Assembly: GCF_037042905.1 (NCBI RefSeq)
Contig: NC_087249.1
Coordinates: forward strand, 33,681,901 to 33,745,900
Source of the DNA: Lytechinus pictus
Lineage: Eukaryota > Echinodermata > Echinoidea > Temnopleuroida > Toxopneustidae
Length of the DNA: 64,000 nucleotides
Direction of reading: 5' to 3'
Shown: in pieces, positions 11,224-47,560 of the stretch
Layout: every line of letters starts with the position of its first letter
How positions within the stretch are numbered: the first letter of the stretch is position 1
Translations under genes and position numbers: made by a program
Notes under the pieces: model-generated
Seen by the model: the letters and a program-made list of their open reading frames with translations, nothing else
Told to the model about the DNA's origin: nothing
The model's database searches: none

Positions 11224-14200
11224 GTGTTTGTTTGACAATGAAATCTATGAGTGAAATAAAAACAAGTTGAAGCTTCCACCTTATGTTAGTATAAACCATA
11301 GATTGCACTATTAGTTGGGATTGGCAAGCTCTGGAAAGCTTGATTTTATTGTCCTTTCATTTCTAAATTTTGATTGTCTGTGTCAAGTAATGATGTTCAG
11401 AGTAATAAATAAGCAGCCAATAATATAAACATTTGATATGTGACATTGTTGCTAAGATATCTAGGATTGAATACTGTCACTATTATTGTTGGAACTATCT
11501 GGTATTTGTGGTTTGAAATGTGGTTTAACATAAAAAATTAATTGTGCCATCATGTAAATTTCAGTGCTTTATTTTACTTAATGAGAGTATGAAAACACAG
11601 GAGGAAAGGACCCTGTTTCTTAAGGAGATGCAATTGATATTTACAATCAATTGTATTTGTCTGTACATGGTTTGCCTCAGACCTACAATTACAATCAATC
11701 GTATAATTGATGCTATCTTCTATGTTACCGAGCCCAGTTCTGCTATACTTATCAAATCCCTTCATCTCACAAGGCTATCCAAAGTTTATTGATAATAATT
11801 CAATCTAAGAGATGGGCCAGGTGTTTGTCACAAAGAGTTGATAATCTGTTAATGGAGCTAAACATAACATCTCTCCCTTTCAAAACCTCAACCTTGTATT
11901 ACCTATGATTTAATTCAGTTTGCCTGTAAAAGCAAAGGTCCAACTACACCTGCAAAATTCTCAGTATTTTGCTTTGGCGATTATTCTGTCAAATTGTTGA
12001 ATTTATCTATTTGAAAAAGTGAATTCAGATTTTCTTGAAAAAGAAATGATACCATACATATTCCAAAACATCCTTTACAAGCCTTTAGTTTCTAGAGTAT
12101 CCATAGTTAAATTTCAAGAAGGATTTAAAAGAAAAGATTTAACCACAGTCAGAAAGGATCTGTGCTATTAAGAAGACATAAAGCCTATGAGATTAACATG
12201 TATATGTACAATTTACTAGACAGGACAGTGAGACTCGGAAAAGAATATCTAAACATCTATATGCAATTCTATTGCAACTATGGCATTGGACATACAATTT
12301 AACCAAACATTCTACACCATCTAAACAAGGGCACTTCTAAAGAGTAGTAGGCTGTTTAACATTGGTAGGAATATACAAGATTTATTCATTTAATGAACGG
12401 CGGAATACATTCATAATCAGAAGTTCTGCCATACTCGTGCATCTTCTTCATGTCTCTGTCTTAATAGTAATTCAGCTATTTATGCATGTCACAATTCTCA
12501 TTTATACAACACAGTTGTATTATCCTTTTGATAAAATAACAACAAAAAACAAAGAATCTGATAATTGTATACAGTATCTATACAAAATTGTACACTGTAT
12601 GTATAATATCAACAATGTCGTAATTGTACAATTTACACACATCAGATCATAGCATCAACGAACGAATGTACAAGATTCAATGTGAGTTTGATCTTCAAGG
12701 CAACCATACATTGGTTTCCTTTGCATATATATGTTCATCGATATGTTCATAAAGGAATAGTAAATATACTACATGTACTTCACTAGTTTCTTGCATATGT
12801 CATATACAGTAGACAATAACGGACAGAATCCACAGAATGTATGTCTATCAATAGTGCACTTTGAGCACTAAGAATTTCTTTCATTGTGGAATTATACACA
12901 CACTTTGGTCTATTCCAGTGAATGCTTTTGGGTCATTACACACTTCAACATAACTCTACAAGAGCTACAAATATACGTATCTTGGTATGAACAGTTGCTA
13001 AAACTAAGAAATAGAAAATAAAAAGTGAGAATGAAATAAAAATGCTTAGACTTAAGAATGACTTATGGACTGTTTGATATCATTATCTTGACAGGTAATA
13101 CCTCATATGGAAATCTTTCATTTTAAATTAAAAACCCCTTCTACATAAGATATTAACACCCATGTCAGATATGTCTTTATTTCAGATTAAGATTAAGTAA
13201 CTGGCATGCCAAATGCTCAGCTAATACAATAGAGTTCCAAAGCAAAAACCTTATTTGGTAACTTCGTCATTTAAGAAACAACCATGGAAACCAAGATCTC
13301 GATGGCTCATTTCCCATGGTGATTATGCTTAGAACGGCAATGTTACCAGACTAGTATTTTATGCAACATGACACTGATTGTTTGGGAAACTGTAAATATT
13401 TTGTCCAAGAAAATATTCTGCAAGCCAGTGGAATGTACAACACCTCTCTTTATAAAGTATATTTAAGCCTTAAACCTTCTCTCATATTTCTTCAAGACTT
13501 CAGTATGCGTTGAGTTAGTGCGTTTCATGTGTATAATTCTTTATCCTTGGATAACACATTTTAGCTCTTTCCATTAGATAAGATTGTGATCAACTTTAGT
13601 GAAAATTCTTTGTGATATTTAAACTTGTTAACCTTCTAAAATAAGAACGATATTCCTTTACTATCAGTGGTATACATCTACTACAATGCAAAATTATTTC
13701 CAAATAACAAATTAATCATGGTCTCTTGCACAATCCATTAAGTGCCACAAACCTGAACAAAATATTGACATAGATAAATTTGCCAGTCTAATTTGCACTT
13801 TAAATATTTTCTTTCATCTTTGTATTGGCAATTTTGAGCAATACAAAATGTCCTATATTTTCCCTCACATTTTATCACCAAATGAAGAATTAATTAAGAT
13901 AACCACTGGATAAAAGTATATTTTTGCTACAACTACTGGTGTGCGTGATCACATGAAGGTATCTTTCATTCATTAATGCAATATACACATAATGTCTGGA
14001 CTCCAGTTCCTCATTGTTGACAGTATTCAGTGTGTTTGTGCATATAAAATGGGACACAGTACACCAATAAGTCCTCTAGACCATGTATCTTTCCTTGTAT
14101 TAACTCTACTGTTACACTCTTGTTTCATGAAAGCTTGTTATACATCATTTCCTGTTATAGGCTACAGAAATCTAACAATGTGATAAGTCATGAGCATGTT

Positions 14201-14280
14201 TGCCAGATGAACGCAGAGACTCCTCTTTATGAAAGAGAGATATTTCTACATGACAAAGAGAACTTGAATTTTCAATGTAT

Positions 14281-14330
14281 TTTTCAATGTTGAGAATTGA
14301 AAATAAATGAATCGAATCGAATCGAACTTG
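14281..14330 (+). repeat. Short 'aatcg' tandem tail
   Basis: 'aaataaatgaatcgaatcgaatcgaac' resembles the simple-repeat 3' tail of a non-LTR retroposon or SINE. Only the tail can be seen. Confidence 0.4.
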
Positions 14331-14676
14331 CCAAAAGGAAGTTTTTCATCAATAACTGCATTCATTCAACAGTATCCACTTGACTTCTAAATGCTGTCAT
14401 TCCAATGACCTTAAACACACAGACGACCAGGTCCCCAAAGCCAATCTGGGTTTAACCCAATGGAAACTGCCTGATAATGCTATACCACATATTTTACATA
14501 GACCTAGCCAACATATACGTGGGCTGGGTCTCCAAGGGGTTAATACTCTTGTGCAGGAATGGGCTACCCACAGTACAGTACTCGGGTTTATCTCAGTGAT
14601 GGATACTCGTTTCTACAGTGGGATATTAGCCGTAGCAGGTTGGGAGAGAAGAAGGAAGAACAACTACAGCTACTTA

Positions 14677-38621
<23,945 letters not shown>

Positions 38622-38702
38622 CTGTAATGAACAAATGAGGAGATAAATCTTAAGAATGACTGTTTTTCAGACTTGCTTGCCATATTTTCTTATCACATGA
38701 AT

Positions 38703-39167
38703 AGAGTACCGAAGTGTGACGTCATCAGAATTCACTATTTGCATATCAGTGTTTTTGATACCATATTTTGTTAGAGCATGATGAAAAACCCCCACAACCC
38801 AAATTTGGTGGGAATTGGTTCATGGGTCCCAAAGATATGACCTCATGAATACATAATTAGCCCCATTGAAGTCAATGCATTATTGGCCTGGTTCCTAACA
38901 TTTTGAACCAGGCCAATAATACACCCGACTACAATGGGGCTAATTATGTATTCATAATAATAATAATAATAATAGCGGTATATTTACCCAGGGTAGCCGC
39001 TTCAGTGCCGGAAACTGTTCTCCCATGAGGTATATCTTGGGGACCCATAGACCGATTCCCACCAAATTTGGGTTGTGGGGGTTTTTCACCATGCTCTACC
39101 AAAATATGGTATCAAAAACGCTGAAATGGTGAAAAAGTTTTTTGTGACGTCATCACTTCGGTACTCT
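38703..39167. mobile_element. Fold-back MITE upstream of exon A
   Basis: Arms of about 200 bp: 'agagtaccgaagtg' ... 'tttgataccatattttg' ... 'acccaaatttggtgggaat' are mirrored from 39,167 back to about 39,010. The centre holds 'aataat' repeats (38,955-38,975). Together the arms could form a long double strand. The left end is 82 bp upstream of exon A. Confidence 0.9.
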
Positions 39168-41103
39168 TTATTTATAATGTACGAGGTAGATTAATACAAA
39201 TATAGCAAACATACAGACACATGCATATGATAAATAGATTTTCAATGACAAAGCTAAACCATATCACTTGCAGCCGATAACTTTTTTTCAAAAACTAAAG
39301 AGCAATACTTGTAAAGGCCTTATTCATTACAATAAGCAACATCATTTCTTATCTCTTGTATGTCTAGGGTCAGATAAGTAGATGCTTATGTTACAACCTA
39401 AATGCCTACTGACCTTGTGCAGGGATCATCTGGCCAATGAGAGTCAAAAGGTTCACCTGTAGAATCCTAATTCTACCAATTCCCATAGGCAATATATACA
39501 GACAAGTCATTTTACATAGAAAATGTGTTAACATGCATTAATACAGAATATGTGTAATCTAAAGTAGATGTAAACGAACTTAAGTTAAATAATTGTTGCC
39601 CCTTCACCTACATGTGTGACAGTAGCATTACATAAAATTGGGAAAAACATAAGGAAATTAAATGAATCAGGGGGGGGGTGTATTCAGACTGGACTGCATC
39701 ATGGATGTATAGTACAAGGGAGATGGCAGGGATATACCATGTTTACAGAGATGGAGGAGTGTTTAGATAGACACTTGTGATTTCAACAAACTTAGCAGGG
39801 ATGCACAAACCACCTGGGGGGAAGCTATCCAAGATTGTGAGTAGTCTTTGCTACATACCCATTTATTTCCAAAGGGAATATTCTTTGGTTCTTTTGTATT
39901 AACTAAATAGGGCTTACACTTTTGCATGTCAAATATATTTACAAGGAAAATAAATTTAATTAAAAAAAAATTCAGACTGTTACTTAGTTACCTTCCATGA
40001 ATCAAGCATGAAGTACAAAGGTCTTAATGTATATTTTATACATATGAACTCTTTATAATACTGGCCCATACAATATGAATTCATATAAACAAATGTTCTA
40101 GATATACTTCTAAAAACATGATTACATTTGGGTTTAATAAGTGGGATAATCTCTGAGGAGAGTCAGAAATATATCACCCTTCCCCAAATGAAATAATGTT
40201 TTACGTACAAGATATTCATTAACAGTCTGCTGGTTAAGACTAGCAGCACATTTTATGCCACTCAAGATTGACAGGGCTGAATAGGAGACCACAAACTTTA
40301 TCCTGAACTTATTCCAGCTTCCAATGTTGATCAAGTTTTCTATTTCTATTTTTGTAGGGGGAGAGAGAGGAAACTGGGAGGAATAAAATAAACAAACATC
40401 TGTCACATTTGCATCTAAATGGAATCCTGCTGGAAGGATATTTTTGAAGAGGGGGTCTAAAGTTTCTTGTGCAACCTCCACTTGCAATTTATCATATGTA
40501 CACAACAACTCACCGGAATAGTATAAATCTCTGGTACATGTACTTTGCAGTAGATGTGATATACTGTACCAAATTATGACTTAACATGGACTGTAACTGA
40601 AATATCAATCCAACAAATATTTGTGTTCAAATACACAATACTGTACCTGTTTCTGTGGAACAGTGCATATTTAGCTTCATCAACTAAAAAATTGTCAATG
40701 ATGTATACTTACCAGTTTCCTTCTGAAAGTATTATACAATTTTCCTGCTATCATTTATTGTATCACATGCAATTGTACATTCTCTCTTTTTTCTGTTTTC
40801 TCTCATGTCATTCTTGTATATTTCTTCTTTCAAGGCAAATCTCATTTCTCTTGAAATTACTTTATCAATTACAAGTACTCTCTAGTCCTCCCCCCTCTCT
40901 CTCTTGCTTATCCTATCATAATAGCACTCTATTTTTTATCTGAAGTATTCTCTTCCACGTAAATTTGATTCCCTTCAAGTTCATGACTGAACAATATATA
41001 TGCATCTTTACCTCTTTACCTTCTTCTATCTCCATACCAACCACTCTTTATTCGCACTATCTCCTTCTCTATCTCTTTATATTTATTACTTACTCCCTTA
41101 TAC
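39168..41103. other. Noncoding DNA upstream of exon A
   Basis: No exon with family motifs. A 124-codon minus-strand frame at 40,134-40,508 has no recognisable domain and no splice context that fits the LRBA-like gene. Confidence 0.5.
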
Positions 41104-41514
41104 AGAGCTGCCAAGTTGTATTTTGCATTTTCAGTATTCTTATCCCCCAAAATCAGTATTTTGACCAAAAAATCTGTATTTTTACTGTGTGAGATAAATA
41201 TTTTGTATTTTTCCCCAAAAAAGTGTATTTCATAATAAAATGCTTGGCGCACTCGCCCATCACGGCGCTCAAGCTGCATGCAAGCTAAAATGTGCACTGC
41301 TCTTGCAGATGAAAAAAAAAACATTGAAACTTGTATATATCTCACCCTGGTTTTTACAAAATGATTGAAAAAAAAACAAGTTACCTGAAATTACATTGAT
41401 CTAATAACCATATTTGTGTACGTTTTATGAAATAGAGACATATAGAGATGAATTTTCTCAATAAATTTCGATTTTGTAAAAAAAAAAAAAAATATCGTAC
41501 TACTTGGCAGCTCT
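41104..41514. mobile_element. hAT-like MITE, second copy
   Basis: Same ends ('agagctgccaagt' / 'acttggcagctct') and nearly the same left 300 bp as 22,251-22,714, but about 50 bp shorter near the right end, where a poly-A tract replaces a segment. No exact target duplication is seen. The apparent 109-codon frame across it is a shadow also present in the other copy. Confidence 0.85.
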
Positions 41515-41689
41515 GCTCATATCCCAACATCTGTGTGAGCACATTTCATATATTATATCATTAGAACCATCATGAAAATTAAATATGCTCCTATATTCAA
41601 ATGATACTAGTAAACCCTTCTGCATTTTATAGTGATGGGCTTAACTAGTTTATATCAGGAATGTCATTTGGTCACAGGGTTGTCCATTT

Positions 41690-42135
41690 CGCATACATTC
41701 GTAATTCCTAAGCTTCGTTATTCCGAAGGTTCGTTGTTCCGAAGGTTCGTATTTGTGAAGGTTCGTAATTCCGAAGGTTCGTTAATCCGAAAAAGAAATG
41801 AGGTTCGTAATTCCGAAGGTTCGTTAGTCCGAAAACTAAATGATTAACTAACCTTATTTCGTTTTCGGACTGACGAACCTTCGGAACAACGAACCTTATT
41901 CCGTTTTCGGATTAACGAACCTTCGGAACGAACCTTATTTCGTTTTCGGATTAACGAACTTTCGGAACATCGAACCTTATTTCGTTTTATCGAACCTTCG
42001 GAATAACGAACCATCGGAATAACGCCACAAATGTTCGGATTAACGAACATCGAGGTATAGGCAATTTGCGTGTTTCGGAATTACGAACCTTCGGAATAAA
42101 GAACCTTCGGAATTACGAATCTTCAGAATTACGAA
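41690..42135. repeat. Inverted minisatellite ('ttcgtaattccgaagg' units)
   Basis: About seven units of 'gttcgtaattccgaag' run one way up to about 41,840; from about 41,855 the reverse complement 'cgaaccttcggaataa' runs on to 42,135. The two halves could fold into one long hairpin. Some units carry a longer spacer with 'cgttttcgga'. The Arg/Ser/Glu-rich open frames (RKRNKVRCSEGS) are products of the repeat. Confidence 0.9.
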
Positions 42136-42145
42136 GTGTAACCGT

Positions 42146-44493
42146 CCATTTTGCATATACTTCTTTCTCCAATCTAACAGGTCTGTATGTAAACAGAAAT
42201 GATTGACAGTGTAATTTTCAGAGTGGAATAAACACACTTACATTACATTAAAGACTAAATGACCAAGGAACTGTGTAATGTATACCGGTTATCATCTTAA
42301 CCTAAACATCATTAATGATTAAATCAGCACTGATTTTTCTTGGAAAGAGGAATGTCCTTCAAAAAAAATGTCAATCTCATGTAGATAATGGAGAACATCC
42401 AAGGATTTCTTCATACACATACATGTATCATGTTGATAGTGAACTGCTGAAATGGGTCACATTATAGCAATTTCAAGAAGTTTTCCTTGGTATTTTCACC
42501 TATAAACACTAAATATTTTCCTTCCAAGACAGGGAACTTTTACAAATCAATCCCATCACATTTGGGCCTGGAGTTATTTTAAGACTATTTTACTACAGTC
42601 TCTGTTTCCCTGCAATTTGTTTATTTATTTACATGGGAGCATACAGGGGTCACAGACAGGGTTCAGAAGTGATGCAAGCAGGGGGTATCACCCACCCCTC
42701 TCATGTATCTCCCAACTGCCCTGACATGATTCCAAACACCAGGGCGGGTTCAGACAAAGTGAAGGTTTCAGATGAAACCTACAGGTTTCAGTCACCGCTG
42801 TTATGACTTGAAAGAGAGAGGAAATGATGATCTAGAGCTTAGAATCAATGCCAATGGACTAAAGCTTGACAGAGAAGAAATGACATTAGTGGTGAATAAC
42901 ATTCCCACCATCTAATTGTCATTCACCTTTCGGGCATATTGGCACATAAACTTTAAAAGTTTCTCAATTAATTTAAAAGAAATATTAAACGTCACTTCGG
43001 CAACTTTTAACCCCTTTTCAATAAATTCTTCCAAAAACAATATACACAGTGTAGGCCATATATCTAAAAAAATTGTTTGTTTCCAGAGCTCTTTTTAGTT
43101 ATATAAGATATTTGAAAGTAAGATGGAGTAGATTAAGGTGTGGTATGAAGGCAGCCTGTGCAACCATCCCCCATTACCCAGCCTTCTCCACATTGTCCTA
43201 TTTACCTGTTTGTTTAAGCCCAATCGTGACTTTGCACGCAGCAGAGGCCCGGCGCCAGCCCCATGCCGGGAGTCTGGGGTATGGTTTCGGCTGCCGAAAA
43301 GGCCAGCCTCGCGGGGTAGGATGCCCAGCTCGGCGTGCCCCTGTAATTGAGTGGCTTTTTCCGTGTCAAATTCAATTTGGGGAGATCTAATTTTGAGAGG
43401 CACTGATAGTCAAGAGAATGCTATGCCTCACAGGCTTGTGCACTGTAGGGAGCATACCAGTAGTGGAGGCATCACGACAGACTGCGCGTCTGAAACGCAC
43501 CATGGAGGCCTACTACTTGGCTACTCCATAAAATGTGGAATTCATTGCCTTCAGTTTGATCATTCGGTATATTACGTGTTGCAACCTATCGTGTCATTGA
43601 GCAATATAGGCTTACATGTACAAATTTCGATAAGTCACTGTAAGCCACTGTAAGTCACTGTCATCCAACAAATGGGACACAATATAAATCTTAATAATCT
43701 CACAGTATAATAAGTAAATAAATTATGTACTTATTAATTTTCATAACATGGAAATACCAAAATAAAAGAAATTTGAAAATTTATAGTAATAATATTGTCA
43801 TCATATTTAATGATTCTGCAGCTCCACAATATAGGAATCTATGAACAAAAATGATAGCTTAGAAAGTGAAACAGTTTTAAATCAGTTGGCTAATAGTACA
43901 TTAATTTTGTTAATGTTATTCTCCATTTCACATAAGATGGGATTCAATTATAATGAATGATATGACCAATCTTTAGGGTTGGCTTTGTGAAGTGAACTTT
44001 GACACTGAGATAGATACAATGCCTAATAAGATACACTAAAATTGTGCTTGGGATACCCATGCATGTTTGAAGACCAAGATAGCTCATAAAACCCACACAG
44101 ACTTAAACATGTGGGACCACAATTCAGAGAAGAACCATACCCAAGACGATCAACCCTAGGATTGAATATGACAATGCTATGGAGGAATGGCATAGCAAGA
44201 TATTAAGATGTTATTCAGTCTGTCATTGAACATTAGGATAACACATCTTCATAGATGTGTATATCTTGCAGGTGTATAGACCTTTCTCACCACATGGCCA
44301 ATGACGGAAACCACAAGGTGTACATTTTCTAAACCATTTCTTATGATTGCAACTGACAATAGCCTTAAATCTGAGCTAAGTTTGTTGTCTGTTCAGGGGA
44401 GGGGTGGATGCAAAAATTAGCCTACAGAGACCATGATCACGATGGAGTATGACATCCCATAGAACCATAAATATAGAAGCTTATTATGACACA
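42146..44493. other. Noncoding DNA with a GC-rich island
   Basis: Mostly AT-rich. A GC-richer patch at about 43,205-43,520 is listed separately. A triplicated 'taagtcactg / taagccactg' decamer lies at 43,631-43,661. Confidence 0.5.
43205..43520. other. GC-rich island, unassigned
   Basis: About 300 bp clearly richer in G+C than its surroundings, with frames open for 70-105 codons on both strands but no recognised domain. No snRNA, 5S or 7SK pattern could be matched. It may be a fragment of a retroposon 5' region, or a promoter-like or exon-like piece; I cannot decide. Confidence 0.35.
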
Positions 44494-44773
44494 TACTATC
44501 TAAATGCAAAAGATCTAACCTGGTCCCTAATAACACTCCTTTCAGAGTGAGATGAGGGACCAGTCCAGATGGAGTGAGGTTTCAATCTTTCAAGAGTGAA
44601 TTTTTACCTTTTTTGGAGTGAGATGTGTGCATCATTTTTAAACTTTCACCCCCAAAAGGTAAAAACTTCACTCTTGAAAGATTGAAATCTCACTCCATCA
44701 GGACTGGTCCCTCATCTCACTCTGAGAGGAGTGTGGTGAGAGACCAGACTAGCACCTTTGCATTTAGAGAGTA
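44494..44773. mobile_element. Near-perfect long fold-back element
   Basis: Outer ends 'actatctaaatgcaaaag' / 'cctttgcatttagagagt' and inner arms 'gagtgagatgagggaccagt' / 'actggtccctcatctcactc', then 'caatctttcaagagtgaa' mirrored by 'ttcactcttgaaagattg'. Each arm exceeds 120 bp with few mismatches and the loop is short. Confidence 0.9.
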
Positions 44774-47560
44774 GCCCTTTTATGACTTGCAGTAGAGTGC
44801 CCAGTGTAAACTTGAGAAACAAGCTCAGAATTATTCACAGGAAATTTTCTAAATAACAGTATTGTATCAAACAATTACCAAGAGGCACGGCCATCAAGTG
44901 AAAGAAAAGCCATATCTTTCAATACTTTTCAGCATATTTACCTGAAATAAATTAATATGGATCAAGACAAAATGAAAAAAATAACTCTTCCCCTCTAGCT
45001 ATGATTTAATGAAGAATTAACAGAATTATATTAAATACACAATCTGTATAAACAAAAAATAATTTAATCTCATGTAATTAGAATTATTGTGGAATTAATC
45101 AAAATGAATATATTTTTTGTTCATAATGTACACATACATACATCATTTGGATTAGCAAATATAATCAAACAGGCTTAGAAATCATACTGCAAAATCCTTC
45201 CACTTTTATGACCCCCATTACCTATTTCATTCAGCTAACAAGAACGCAGTGAATGGTTCAACTGAATTAAGAGTATGGGTGATTGGTCAGGCACACGAAC
45301 CCATTGACTCTCTACTCTAATCAAAGTATTGATACAAAAACTTAATTAAGCTTATGACAAAACCAACAAAATATCTTTTCTCCCCCAAGGTCTAAATATG
45401 AGATTGTTTTGACTAGTGAAAAATGGAACAGAACTTGAAGTATTTCACATTATTACAAAATTCAATAGCTAGCTGGCACCTGGAAATTGACTGGCCATTA
45501 TAAATCAGATTTTGATGTGATTAATTTTAAACTTTTCTATTGGTTAATTTTGTAATCTGCAAAACGTTACACATGAATAGAAGAAAAGGAAAATAAAGAA
45601 AAGAAGTTGCATTTGCATTTCAACTAATTTGCACAATTCATGAAGGTATGTAAATGTGGTTAGAGGTTCACTAATAAGTATTAATTTCTATTATTGTGAT
45701 TTTGCTTAAAGAATATCAACAATTTTTTTTATCCCAACCATTTTCATTTTATGCCAGACTTGTCTAAAAAGACAAAATTGGTTGATGGTGCTTATGATAG
45801 TGGCTCCCCATAAACATCTGGACAGTGATTTTATAATATAGAATAACTAAGTTAAATCAAGACTTTACATTTGCTACACAGTATTTACAGGTAAGATGGA
45901 GACATGACATAAACTGGTGACCTCACATGAACTTCTGCAGACTTTGCCCATAAGACCCACGCCGGTGAGTAGCATTATTAGTCGTTTTTAGGTCGAACGT
46001 GCCTTGGTATCATTGCCGCTAATGAGAGCAGATTTAGGACAGCAAATCGACCGACGAGCCGCTCAATGGCTGAATCGTCTGATAGCTAGCGACAGGTGGA
46101 TGACTACTTAAACCCTTTAACCCTTCCCACTCACCTCATCATTTCTATTCCTTTCTCTTTGTGTCCAGGAGGTTATTTATGGTACGGTTATGACCTTTAT
46201 ATAAACAATAAATCGAGGTTATCATGCTTGATGCAAAAGTATACATGCCTGTTTTACACTCGTGCTGAAGTTTTCGGTATAGCATATCTACGAAAAGGCA
46301 GCTGGAAACCTCACCTCACCCCAACTCTCGATTCAATTGTATGAAAATTTCAGATTGAACTAGCACACCATTCCAGAATCATTTCTTTAATGGCCAACGC
46401 CGGGGCGGCGCCGATTTTCCAAAGCAGAAATGAAAATAGGCGAAGAGACGAAGAGTAGCAGGAAAAGTGTTTAAAAAGTGTTTAATCTATACATCGACAT
46501 CGGTGATTACAACTAATTATTGAACACACTTCACAACAAAATTAAATGAAATACACACACCCATCGCAGTCATTCATAAGTTTGTAATATTTGAAACTCA
46601 AAATGATCTTTGATCTATATGGAGTAGGGAAGTGACGATCGCAGTGACATTATTTTGTGTGGCGTCCCGCGTTGATGTGTATGAGGGTGTGAGTGTAACT
46701 GTGTGAGTAACCAAGTTTTTCTCTCATACGATGGTAGATAGATAGATAAATAGATTTTATTAAAAACATCATGTCTCGCAGTGCAAACTGAAATGAACAT
46801 GAATTACAGATAAAAAGAATTACAAGACAATAAACAATATACAGTATTAACATAAGAATTTTAATTTAAAAAATACGAGTTTGGGGGCTTTCTTCAATAG
46901 GTTAAATAACTCAAATAATGGTAAAAAAACAGTCACAACTTGTGCAAATATGCTGTAGCGAATGACCATGCAGTACACACCCAAACTACATCCAGTTTTC
47001 ACAAAGATCAGGGATGTGTAACAACTGCGCAGGCGCAATGGTGGTGTTCTAAAGCAGGGGTAGATATGAAAACATTCTGCCTTATATACATTGCTAAACG
47101 GGAATATGACACCATCCCTACGTTCAAATTTCACTGGAGTGTGTATATCCTTTTTCTAAAGCATGCAATACACAATCCATTTCACAATTCAAGTAGAAGC
47201 GCACCGCCGAAAAATCGTTTACTACGACTGATAAACAAAATGACGACTGTCACTTTTTAGCACTCCATAAAACAGGAAGAAAGGATCGTGGTATCATAAT
47301 TTCTTAGCTCGTCATGTTGCCGATGACTGCTATTTGATATCCCACTCGTGGGTGAAGTGGCTTAAAAGCGCGAGAAGTAGACGTATCTGACAGGTTATAA
47401 ACTCTTAACAATTATCACTTCCACTTATGTTGTGGGCCAGAAAATGCACTTGATTTATTTACGTCTCGAGCCACTGAATTTGGATATCTTGGACGCAACG
47501 GGGCAAGAAGAGAAAGAGTGGAGGATGGAAAGAACGGCCATAGAAAGAGTTGGTTGGGGT
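44774..47560. other. Noncoding DNA, no gene seen
   Basis: AT-rich. A tail-like retroposon segment is at 46,733-46,850. Short open frames have no motif. Confidence 0.5.
46733..46850. repeat. Probable retroposon 3'-end fragment
   Basis: 'gatagatagataaatagatt' followed by 'ttattaaaaacatcatgtct' and A-rich text, similar in style to 18,940-19,085. Confidence 0.35.

Larger units (their letters stand above)
8624..14676 (-). other. Downstream region of the LRBA-like gene, probable 3'UTR
   Basis: No coding exon is seen here. The 3'UTR must begin at 14,676 on the minus strand. Candidate AATAAA poly(A) signals on the minus strand lie near 13,176-13,181 and 12,384, and further ones down to about 8,796; the sequence alone does not choose between them. 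The stretch also holds three fold-back elements (9,293; 10,835; 11,070) and a short repeat tail at 14,281-14,325. Confidence 0.5.

Noticed and set aside
39417..39460. Possible 43-bp mini-exon on the minus strand (VNLLTLIGQMIPAQ) between 'ctacag' and 'gtcagt'
   Set aside because: It ends in phase 1 while exon A starts in phase 0, and the text does not match the family's PH segment; likely chance.
40134..40508. 124-codon minus-strand ORF
   Set aside because: No domain, no splice fit with the LRBA-like gene, ordinary base composition; treated as a chance frame.
41690..42135. CRISPR-like array
   Set aside because: Repeats are contiguous and inverted, without unique spacers, in animal DNA.
41632..42237. 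Arg/Ser/Glu repeat proteins on both strands
   Set aside because: Products of the inverted minisatellite; the same sequence gives similar frames both ways.
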